This document shows positions 1 to 10,700 of a DNA stretch of 38,069 bases, one piece after another. How positions within the stretch are numbered: the stretch's first letter is position 1; each line of letters opens with the position of its first letter. Origin of the DNA: Cruorifilaria tuberocauda (lineage: Eukaryota > Nematoda > Chromadorea > Rhabditida > Onchocercidae); the NCBI GenBank assembly GCA_013365365.1, contig JABVXU010000516.1, positions 1 to 38,069 of the forward strand. Reading direction: 5' to 3'. A program made the translations under genes and the position numbers. The notes beneath the pieces were generated by a model, which saw only the letters and a list, made by a program, of their open reading frames with translations, did not search any database and was not told the origin of the DNA.

Positions 1-196
1 GAAGGGGAGAGAGAGAATGAATTTTCTTACGAAATCAATGCAAACAACATTGAAATGGAAGTTTTTAAATTTTATTAGTTACTTGAAAGTGAATCTGAAT
101 TATATTATTTTTCCTCTATAGAATAATTTACCTTTTCAATTCTTTTATTTGCCAGTTTCTTATCTTCTTATCTCTTATCAATTTCTTCTATTTTAG

Positions 197-241
197 GAGA
201 TTGAGGAAGCAGATGAGGGAAAGTTAAATAAGAATCTGTAA
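197..241 (+). CDS. Possible last coding exon of an upstream gene (partial)
   Basis: A pyrimidine-rich stretch ending in TTTTAG at 196 is followed by an open reading frame of 14 codons (EIEEADEGKLNKNL) that stops with TAA at 239-241. The acidic and lysine-rich composition looks coding rather than intronic, and an AATAAA hexamer follows 12 bases later. The reading frame of the rest of the gene lies outside the window, so the product cannot be named. The innexin ATG lies about 250 bases downstream on the same strand, a spacing compatible with a nematode operon. It could equally be chance sequence. Confidence 0.3.
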   Translation, partial: EIEEADEGKLNKNL

Positions 242-253
242 GACCTGTAAGAA

Positions 254-259
254 AATAAA
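254..259 (+). terminator. Candidate polyadenylation hexamer AATAAA
   Basis: A canonical AATAAA starts 12 bases after the TAA of the possible upstream exon. In AT-rich DNA this hexamer is common, so its weight comes only from its position just after the stop codon. Confidence 0.25.
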
Positions 260-468
260 TAAGAAAAAAGCTGTAAAACATAGTTTCTAGGAATTTCTTT
301 TGCATATTAATGAAATTAGTAGCTGTAAGATTGAATGATTTAGATTATACATAGTAAGTTGCGTAAAACGTGAAATAGGCATTTAACGCTTTTTAATTTA
401 ATAAATTATCCTTTATATTCTATTTAACGTAATATCAACTGTTCATTATATTGAATAATTGTTTAGCT

Positions 469-486
469 TTTATTTCTCTTCCAAAG
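469..486 (+). promoter_or_regulatory. Candidate trans-splice or 5' UTR acceptor of the innexin
   Basis: A pyrimidine-rich run ends in CCAAAG at 486, four bases before the innexin ATG at 491. Nematode mRNAs often receive a spliced leader within a few bases of the start codon at such sites. This is inferred from position only. A cis-spliced 5' UTR exon would look the same. Confidence 0.3.
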
Positions 487-490
487 TACA

Positions 491-3400
491 ATGTTCGAAA
501 TACCGGTAGTCGGAGAGTTGTTGTCAACGTTCGGTGATTCGTATTATTTGAATGATGTCGTGGATCGGTTACACTGGGATGTCACTGTTACTCTCTTAAT
601 TCTATGTGCATTGTTTATTGGTACAAAACAACAATTCGGACAACCAATACAATGTATGCTTCCTACACATCTCGATCGTATGTTTCTGGAATTTATATTT
701 CTTTGTAACATTTTTTTCCTGATATATCATTTGGAATAAATTCCTCAGAAGTTATCTATCATCTTCTTCTCATTCCATTCTTTTTATCTTATTATGTCAT
801 TATTTAAACGAATCTGTTACGGATATTGCTCGATGCTCGAGATAATCTTCATTACGTTACAGAAAATTCTTGGACTGCTTATGGTCAATACTACTGTTTC
901 GTTCAAAATACTTATCGTTTAACATATAATAAAACACTACCAAATACAAATGATCGGGCAGAATTTCGATCAAATACGAATGTAAATTACTATCAGGTTG
1001 GTTCTCACTTTGCATGCAGTTTTTAATGAATATCATTTTCTAAAAATAGCTGAAAAAGCATTTGGAATTTAAATTACTTTTATCATAAGTCAGAACTTCA
1101 CTGTTGATATAATAATAAGCAAAGAATACTAATTAGTCGATAAAAAAACTTAAGCTTTATAGATCAAATTTAATTTCAAGAAATATTTGGATTCCTGAAA
1201 CAAAAAATTTCATATAAAAAATATGAGAAGTAAAAGAAATCTTTTAGTGGGTACCATTTTTTCTTACAATCCAAGCACTGTGCTTCTATATTCCTGGTTG
1301 GTTGTGGACAACATTTCAAGATCACAGAGGTAAAAGCTTTTGCTTACAATTTTTTTTAAAAGCTCCCTTAATGTTGCTGATCATTGATTCCTTAATTTTT
1401 CGTTCCAAAACTTGCAATTCTTTTTCAGCTCTTGATATTAAAGGTGCAGTTCGTGAAGCTGTGTCTCTAAAAGCAACGTTCAAATTTGAAGATCGGAAAA
1501 AGAAGTTGGAAAATTTAGTCAATTTTATTGCCTCTAGGTTGAAAGTGGAGCTGAGTGTGAAAATGCCTAGAAACGTTGGTTTTTTTTTCATTTTGGAATG
1601 AATGATCACTTTTCTGGAAATTTATGTAATCCTACCGTATCTCTTACGTTTCTTATTCTGAAGATAATGCCTAATTTTTATAAAACTTATCCCAGTCATC
1701 ATAGTAAAGGTATGGTCTAAGGTATGCCAACTCGAGATCCACAAATAAATTCTTGGTATTGAATACTACCGGTTTTGTATCTCCAATTTTACTCTTTTGA
1801 ATTTGAAAATTTCTGCATTTCACCTTTGATCGAAAATTTCATCAATTTGAACTATTTATTAGATATTTCGGATTTGTCTAGAAATGGTACAAGTTTCCAC
1901 TGGACCAAATAAATGGCATATCAATGACACTTTATCTTGCTTCGAAACTTCTAAATATTATAAATGATGCAATGCAGCTGTATGTCATTGGCCGATTTAT
2001 TAGTTCCAACAATGTTTCTCGATCTCTCACTGTAAGCTAAAATTTAATTCAAACAAACAAACTCAGTTGAATCATGCACGAAGTAATTAGGAATACTGAT
2101 ATCTAATGTGTTTCTTTATGCAGTGATTCTTATTCCTCATATTCGGATTTTGTACGCACCAGTAGTTAATTATTTGATATATGCTTATTACTTATCAAGC
2201 TACAGTTCTTTTGAATTGATCGGTCTTTTCTTAGACAGAAAAGTCTGAGAAAAGATTTTTAATTTTTTTTTTGCCTTCATTAGCACTATTTCTTTGTATT
2301 ATTGAACTGTTGTATAGAAGTTTGTTTGTTACACTGAGAAGTATGAAAGTGAAAAACAAAACAGATGAAGTACTTATACGATGGAGGTAAGCTTTTTATT
2401 TGTAAGCTACTAAAAGTTAAAGACTAAATTTCTTTCGCTTAATAGTTTAATCATGAAACCATTGAATAACTACAGTGAGCCACTTAAAAATTCAAATTCT
2501 AACATCTTATATGAATATTTAAAAAAATAAATAATCTTTTCTTTTATTGTCAATTCGTTTCACATGAAATGTTACATCATATTTTATTTTCAGAAGATGC
2601 CATTCACGTCATCATACTTTCCACTAATAACATTTTGCGATATGGAACGACAGACTTTAGGAAAAGTGCAGATAAATACATTACAATGTGTTTTGATGCT
2701 TAATTTTATCAATGAAAAGATTTTCTTCATGCTCTGGTATTGGATGTATTTAGTATGTTGATAATTCTACACGTTTAAATTAAAATAAAGAAAAAAATTT
2801 TTAGAGAAATTAAGAATAGCTAATTTGTTTCAATTCAATATACTTCTTGTTAATATAGGAACGATCGGTTGATAAACCTCACATAAAGCGTGATTGTGCT
2901 TGCTAATGTTTTATTTAGAAGTGTTCTATATCAGTGTCAATGTCTAGACGCTTAATTGCAACTTTTATTTTAGCTGTTTTTCATATCATTAATTAACTTC
3001 ATTATCACATTTGTGCAATGTTTGCGACAACAGTGCCGTGAAATTCTTATAAAGTTCTATTTGAAAGTGAGTGCAACTTTCGATTTTAATTTATCAGTCT
3101 TTTTATTTCCTTTTCTATTATCCTGTTTCAGTCTTCTATCTACTTATTTTATTTGGTCATCAGCAGTGATTAAGTAATTTCTAAACATTAGAACTTTTAT
3201 TATTTGAAATTTAAAGCCATTTGGTTGCAGGAAGGTGAATTGAATAACGAAGACTGCTTCTTTTTGAAAGATAAAAGGCGCTTGCGCACTTATACGACGG
3301 AGGTATGATTTTTATTTGTAACTACTAAAAGTTAAAGATTAAATTTCTTTCGCTTAATCTTTCGGTCATGAGACCATCGAATAACTAGTGAGCTACTTAA

Positions 3401-3893
3401 AAATCCAAATTCTAACATCTGATATAATATTTAAAAATTCTCTATAGTTTCTTGGTCTGGATGGAGTACTGCTATTACGTTTCATTGACAATCATGCAGG
3501 CATCATTGTGACACGCGACATTACAGTCGGTTTATGGCACTATTTCTGCAGTTTTTATCATGTAATTTTTTGCTATTCCTTCATTTTATAAATTTTAAAT
3601 CGTATTTAGTTTAGAAAACATGAGACATTAATGATTTCATGTCTTTATCGCTCCCGTGAGTAAAACAATGTTCTGATACTAACCTTCTTAGAGGAACACG
3701 ATCAAAGTGATGAAATATAGAGAAAAAATTTATCATTTGATAAACAGAATTCAACACATTCTCTGACAGTTTTCATTTTTTCCATTTTCAGAATTATAGT
3801 TGTTGGAAAAACGCCGAGAAATCTGAGATTGTATATTCATCACGGCCATTCGTGACGCCATCTCCTAAAGCTTTTCTTAACACAACAAGATGA
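491..3893 (+). CDS. Innexin (gap-junction channel protein), 10 exons, 412 aa
   Basis: Exons read at 491-677, 863-996, 1248-1329, 1429-1574, 1882-2031, 2594-2752, 2974-3066, 3231-3302, 3448-3561 and 3792-3893 (TGA). They sum to 1239 nt and every phase joins. The N-terminus has the innexin signature (DVVDRLHWD, then TM1 about residues 31-47 and GQPIQC). Extracellular loop 1 has Cys55 and Cys74, followed by the diagnostic YYQW motif (105-108) that opens TM2. TM3 is about 198-220. Loop 2 has Cys248 and Cys265 with the family's 16-residue spacing. TM4 is in exon 7, and the tail has DGVLLLRFIDNHAG, as in nematode innexins. The protein acts at the plasma membrane as a channel subunit. Oddities: the usual CW is CM (Met56), the usual WE is WT, and loop 2 before FPLITFC is about 14 residues shorter than I expect, so a small exon between 2032 and 2593 may be missed. 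The donors of exons 2 and 4 (GTTGGT) are weak. I cannot assign a specific inx ortholog. Confidence 0.9.
2372..2524 (+). repeat. Intronic copy of the innexin exon 8 edge plus intron 8 (copy 1)
   Basis: This stretch inside intron 5 closely matches 3288-3437. The shared region begins with ACTTATACGA(T/C)GGAG, continues through a GTAAGC or GTATGA donor, and runs on through about 130 bases of intron with scattered substitutions and small indels. In copy 1 the exon part is not open in the needed frame, so it is a pseudo-exon edge that keeps a good donor site. I judge copy 2 to be the source because it contains the functional exon. Confidence 0.85.
3288..3437 (+). repeat. Innexin exon 8 end plus intron 8 (copy 2, functional)
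   Basis: This is the partner of the 2372-2524 copy. It covers the last 15 bases of exon 8, its GTATGA donor, and nearly all of intron 8 up to the polypyrimidine tract of exon 9. Confidence 0.85.
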
Positions 3894-6290
3894 TACGTAA
3901 TTGATAGATATTTTTATAAAATACGTTTGTAATTAGAAGTTCTTGAATAACGGTTCAGATTGTGTCTTGATTTTGAAGTTTTGATTTACAATAATTTTTT
4001 CAAACAGCAATATTTCAGATTATTTAAAATTTTATACCGATGAGAGATTATTATTGCATTAACTGTTTGTAATTTGTTTTATAACTATATTGTATGATTC
4101 CTAAAATGATTTATTTTTTTCTTTTCAAGATTGTAATTTTTTTACATAAAGCTATTCTCATTACATTCCAATAATATAAATGTTGGAACATTCAAGGAAT
4201 TCAACAGCACTCTGATGGTCCTTCTTCGTAATTTTCATTTCAAAAATTTATGGAAAACTCATAAATTAAATCCAAAATTTTTAAGTCATCACTACAGTCA
4301 ATTTCTTTATTATTTTATAAATGGAAAATTAAATTTTATCTCGCTCATTCTTCAAATTTCTCAAGAGATATTAATCTGTATGATACGCTTAAAAATTTGT
4401 GGACTCATCTAAATGCTTCAATAATATCTAATAATTATTAGCATTATCTTGTTGAAAAGTCTAATTTTTAGATTATCCGTCTGCCAATAATCTTTCATAG
4501 CAAATTCTTATACGTTTGTAAGTTATCCATTTGTTCGCAGATTTCTTCTTTTCCAAAAAAAAATAAAGCAACAAAAAATGAACAAAATAATACAAACAAA
4601 TACTATTAATTCATTTTTTTTTATACTCGACCACCGAGAAGAGATTAAACAGAACGATAATTCTCCTAAACAATAATTCGAAAAAAAAGCAAACCGGAAC
4701 GCACTGCGTTCTACGTCATATATTGTTTTAAATGATTGTAAAAAATTAAAACATTAAACATCGCCTTCATAATGGCACCTTGAGCAAACTTCCTGTAATT
4801 TCAAATTTCTTTCAATAATTAAAAACCACAAATAACGATAGGAAAAAAGGATACACACGCATATATATAAGAAAAGAAGATAAAAATAAGTTTAAATAAG
4901 CATAGCGAAAATTTTAGTAATATATAGAATACCACAGAAAGTAATGCCAAATATATGCTACTGTACGAAGTGATTAATAAGATGAACTCATCCATGTGTT
5001 GATGTTTAAGGGCTAAATATAATCACGTTTTACGTAGACATTGGTAGCATATCAAATGGAATTACGTGAATTTAACAAATCACGTAAAAAAAATTTTTCA
5101 TTTTTAAGCTAATTTACACAATACTTTAAAGCAATCTTTTATGTATATATTTGAGAAATATTCTACAATTATTTAATAAATCGCATAGGTTAAATACTTG
5201 AGAAATGTTCGAAAAATGACGATATCTCATTTTCGTTCGTGAGTTCTTCATTTTGAATGCAAAATTGACAATGATAGATCAAGATTTAATTCTTAATTTT
5301 AGGATTTAAGATTAAATTTCTTAATTTTTTCTAAATTTCAAGTTTTATCTGTTAAAAGAAACAATACATTTGACAATGCAAAACAATATATAATGATAGG
5401 AGAGATTATGTGTGCAATCGATCTAACTAACCGTTTTACTTTATAAGAATTATTAAATTAACTACAAATGATAGACAATGGACAATGAGTGATAAATGAT
5501 AAAGTCGTTTCTCGAGATTTTAATAATCATGGTGTTAGTTCTACAACCGATATTATTCAAACAAGGAAACAATTTAGTATTTGAATGGCTTCCAAGCTTC
5601 AATTTCCTCAGAAATTTGAATTTGATCAACTTTAGTACAATTTTAATTTATATTCATGAAAATTAAGCTTTGTAAAGCAAATCATCAATAATATTATCAG
5701 ACACATAAAGTCCGATAAAAAAAATGGTCGCTTCGTGCTTCTCTAAAATGTTTTACAAAAATGAAAAGTGAAATTCAAATTTAAATCGATACATGGAAAA
5801 TATGAAACTAGGATAGGAAAGAAAACAACTGAACCCGTATTATGAGCCACTTGAAAAATTATTATGAAAAAAAAATCAAACTTAATCCAAAAATCAAATT
5901 GTAAATCAGTCTACAGTATAACAACAAGTTATAGAGTAAAAATATCGCGATCCATTAATTACTTGAAAATTTTAACATTAAAGATATCAATTATCTCCTG
6001 TTAAATATGATTTTAGAGTATCGAGTTTATTTTATATTTTAATCTTAAAATAAAGTATAATTTTTACTGCATTACGGTGACGCATATTTAGTGAAGAAAT
6101 CATTATTAATAAAAAATTGAACCCGAGCAACTCAAGTAAGTAAAATTACTTAAATTTCAAAGTTCGAGAAAAAAACCGAGTCATTAAAAATATCGACATT
6201 GCATAAAGTAAAATATTATAGTTTGAAACTGACTGACTTGTACGAAGAAAGAAATTATAAACACCTTGATGAAGAGTAGCAAATGTGAAA
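3894..6290. other. Convergent intergenic region between innexin and guanylate cyclase
   Basis: About 2.4 kb of AT-rich sequence separates the two stop codons, TGA at 3893 on + and TAG at 6291 on -. It should hold both 3' UTRs. A 65-codon ORF at 4215-4412 has AT-biased composition and no recognisable domain, so I do not call it. I see no tRNA or other structured RNA here. Confidence 0.6.
6026..6031 (-). terminator. Candidate polyadenylation signal of the guanylate cyclase gene
   Basis: TTTATT on the + strand reads AATAAA on the - strand, about 260 bases past the cyclase stop codon. The position suits a nematode 3' UTR, but the hexamer is frequent in this AT-rich DNA. Confidence 0.3.
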
Positions 6291-7790
6291 CTACTGATAT
6301 TCCGGTCCGAAATCAGGAATACGAATATCATTGTAGCCTTTCAACCAATAAGTTGTCTGCTTTCCTTTACCCTTCATTTCCACCTCACCTCGAAGTGTCA
6401 AATTAAATCCTGGATCTTCCTTCTCCAGTATAGCTTTTGTCTGACTGCTCACGTGGATTCGAAGTGCTGCAAACTTTCTTCTTCTCTTTTTGTCCAACAA
6501 ATATAACAAATTTTAGGAAAATTTAGGAACAAATAAAGATCTTCCCCAAATATAAAATTATGGAAGAAGAATAATTCCGAAAATCCGATTTTCGTAGAGC
6601 GTTATGATAATTCCTGAATCTGAATCTAAATTCCTGAATTTAAATGAATCTAAATACTCGTGATACAGTCGAGAAGTAAAGAACTTACGCAGACCAGTAC
6701 TTTCCATCCGACTACTCGTATTTACTGTATCACCAAACAAACAATACCGAGGCATTTTACATCCCACTACTCCAGCAACCACAGATCCTTGAAAAAAAAG
6801 CATGAAAGTTTTAAAGCCTCTTTATGCACACAGCCTTTGTGATTTTAGCATAAGACTTTGAAGAATAGTATTTCTTTTCCCTTTCATAGCAAAAAGTACA
6901 AAATTAAAATTCAAAAAACAGAACTCTCAAAACTTAAGCAATTATTTAGTAAACAAGACTGTGTATAAATTTTCTAAAAAAGCTCAGATAGATAAAGAGT
7001 CAAGATATCGATTAGTTAAGTGATCCTAACTAAATAATCTAGTCTCGATATCGTTCTCCACTTAAATTAATGCTTTGCCCATCCTCAACAACTATCAAGT
7101 CGATACCATTCTTCCAGTTATAGAATTTTAATTTAACTGTGTGTATTTTAAAAGTTTCTAAAATAGAAAATCTGGCAACAAACCAGAATGAATTCCGATC
7201 CGTAATTTCAATTGTTCATTCGGCCGATGCCTAATCACGAAATTTTTGACTTTATGCAATAATGCCAATGACATCTGAGCAATTTGTGAAGCATGATGAT
7301 TGTGCCGTTCAGGTAAACCAGATACTACCATATATGCATCACCGATCGTCTCCACTTTATATACTTTAAAATTATCCACAACACCGTCGAATACCATATA
7401 TAAATCGTTCAATAATGTTACTACCTGAAAATAAAAAAAAAGTTCAAAAAGAAATTTACGGAAATAATATAGTTTGTTTTGTTAGAAGAAATTTTTCAAC
7501 AACGAAGAATTCCTTTTATTTCTCAATTCACTAAACTTCTTCAACATCTGTTTAACTTAATTTCAATATACTACCAAGAAATAATTACAGTGATATTTCT
7601 ATCACTCAAATCGAGTAGCTTACAATGAATTTTGATTCATAATTTTATATTAAATTTATAATTCAAAAATTGCCTTCATTACCTGCATTGGTGTTGACAC
7701 TGACGACAGAGCCGTAAAGCCAACAATATCGGAAAAGTAAATAGTAACACTTTCGAATGCTTCTGCTTGCACAGCTCGCCCACTTATCAA
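6291..7790 (-). CDS. gcy-28: gcy exons 20-23: guanylate cyclase catalytic domain
   Basis: Exons 7790-7683, 7424-7184, 6787-6689 and 6466-6291. FSDIVGFT supplies metal-binding Asp1186. [16 protein letters not shown] supplies guanine-selecting Glu1226 and metal-binding Asp1230. [20 protein letters not shown] supplies Cys1297 (guanine recognition), Asn1304 and Arg1308 (catalysis). The C-terminus is [17 protein letters not shown] and a short tail ending at TAG. All residues needed for GTP cyclisation are present, so the enzyme should be active as a homodimer. Confidence 0.96.
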
Positions 7791-10700
7791 CTGCAAATTA
7801 CGTAAATTGAGAACGTAAATTGAAAAAACATTTGTTTGTATAAATAATTTCGTTTTTTATATTTGGACATACCAATAGTTCAAGTAACGATATAAACAGT
7901 TCATTTGTCCATAGTAAAATAAATGGTAAAATACCGTAAAATAAATCATTTACCTGATCAGCAACGCTAGGTGGCAACAATTGATGCAAAAGGTCTTCAA
8001 CTTTTTGCTTCTCAGCAAGATATTCCTGCGTTCGTTCTTCCACCAAACCTTCCAGATTATTCGCATATTGTTCCATACGTTTCAACAAATTATCCACCAC
8101 ATTTGACGTCTCATTACTTCTAAATTTAAGAAAAAAAAATTATAATTTCAATTGTTGATTTCATATGTGATATATAAAAACTACAAAATTCTTTTGAAAA
8201 AATTGAAGTTCTTCTATTTCCGATTGCAAGATGAGAGATCATTCAATAAATTATTCTATCAATGTTTATATAATTATAAGATAAATGTGGGGAACTTTTT
8301 GATCAATTAAAATTGATCACTGATAATTGTTAATTATCATTTTAAATGAACATTAAAAGAAACAAAAAAGAAACGAACTTATTCAATGAGCGAACCACTT
8401 TTCGAATTACAGCAAAATCAGGACGTTCTTGAAACTCTTCAGCCCAACAACTAATCATCAAATTGATTAAGTTAGGTTCAATTTGACCATCGATTAAGGC
8501 ACTTTCAGGTACTTCTGGCCTACATAGCTCTTCATCAGATGCTGGTATTCTTTGTACACGTTCACAGATTTCTACAATATAATTTCATTCCAATTTTTGA
8601 TATAATTTGCGAAAAAAAATTAAATAAAATTAATTTAAAAATAAAATTATCTTATATATAAAATATAAAATTAACTTAAAAACAAAACATATATGGTGTT
8701 TGAAATACAAATGTTAACTGATCATTTATATTCATGTGAATCACAATATTGATATTACCTTTGGGTGCAGGTTCATCCGCTAAATAGAAGGCACCTTTTC
8801 GAAACAACATTTCATGTAGTATTATAGCAAAACTATAAGCATCACCCGCTTTTGTGCCATTTGGTCGATATCCATTCGGATTACGCAATATTTCCGGTGC
8901 TGTCCATAATTTCTCTAAAGAGTATTGGTTAAGCATGACAATCATTCAATTATAATGTGTATTTCAAAAATAGAAGAAAGAATTATACTTTTGTAAAAAG
9001 CATGTTCGCCAGCTTCTTCAATATTTTCATCTTCCATTGCATGCAATTCGTGAAAACCAAAATCAGTTACTTTCAGTACAAATCGACTATCCACAACACA
9101 ATTAGATGATTTCAATTTACCATGTGAGCCAACAAATGTATTATGCAGGAAATACATACCCTTTAAACAACAATTACTTACTTACTTACTTTTTAGATAT
9201 TGAAATAGTAAATTTTCAAGCACAAAAATGAATCTTTAATGATATGAGTTAATTAACACAGAATTATATTTTAGTGCTTATTGTTTTGTCGAAATCACTT
9301 TTATCCTTAAGTTATCCTTAAATAAACTATCAATAATAGAAATTTTCAAAAGTAAAAGTTAAGACATTAACCTTAACTAAGTCATGCAACAACGAATACT
9401 TCATCATTTTATCTAATTCAATTTTTTCATTTTCTAAAATATCTTCCAGAGATCCTTTAGGACAATACTCTTGTACCAGACAGTAATGCGGACAGTCAAC
9501 ACAGGCTCCGGTAAATCTGAAAATTTTTCATAAATTTGATTGACCAAAAATTTTTTATGCTTATAGTAATAGAATAACCAAAATGCTATCTTACAAAAAA
9601 GAGTAGAATTCAATTTAAGCAAATATAGCCTCAGAGATTGAATTTAATTTTTGACGATATAATTTTCGGTTAACTTTATTGCATAAAAAAGTATACCTAG
9701 TAATATGATCATGTTGTAGATCCTTAATTCGCTTAAATTCCAATAACATAGAACGAGTCAAATCTAACTTCGGATACTTCTTTGGATCGATATTCAAATT
9801 CTTAACTGCAACTATTGTACCCTAAAAAAACAAAACATTGAAAATTTTATAAATACTAAAGAATAAAACATCAAATAATCTATTTGATGGGAGTTTCCAT
9901 TCTTAAGAAATTAGTAATATATTCCAAAAATTGGAATATAACAATATTTTTCTAAATTTAGAAAACCAAAATTTTAATTAAGTATAAAATTTGCAGAAAA
10001 TGATCAAACTGACCTTATAATTAGCAGTTTTTGTATATATCTGTGCATTATTTTGCATCTGAATTGTTTCTACCGAACCTCCACTCTGAAAGAAAAAAAA
10101 AATATTCTGCAAAAGACTCAAAGAAAAAAAATACAATACTTAATTTATTTAAAGTATAATGTGTGTATAAAATTGCAATATTTTATCAAAATTTATTTAT
10201 TAAAACAATAAAAAAAAATACCCCAATGCTAAGTCCAGCAAATGATAATTTCCGATTGCGTAATGAAAAACTTTTCTTCGCGTGTAAATCGAAATCATTA
10301 TCAGTTGGTGTTTTTTTCTTCACCGGATTGGATATCGATGATGATATCTTTCCACATTCCATATCATAATTTTTAGTTTCCACACCTTCGGCAATTGTTG
10401 CGCATGGCTCAGGATGTGAAATGGCATCCATTCTATGCTCATAATTCTGATAACATGTTAACATTATCATTGATAACACTTGTTTTTAATTAAATTAAAA
10501 ATTAACTCTTCATTTTTCACAATTTTTAGAATTATTCACTTGAATATCAATGTATACTTTTTCCTGAAATTAATCAAAACTGATCAATGAAACAAAATTG
10601 ATTACTTAAATTAATTAATCTCAGATAATTTAGATGAAATCATATGACTAAATTTAATTCTATACTGTTCAAGAAAAAAACGATGCAAACCTTATTAATA

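Noticed and set aside
1322..1609. 95-codon ORF on the - strand
   Set aside because: It is the shadow of innexin exons 3-4 on the other strand and has no family features of its own.
2125..2245. Possible extra innexin exon in intron 5
   Set aside because: The acceptor at 2123 is followed by TGA in the phase that exon 5 leaves. The other open frame shows no innexin similarity.
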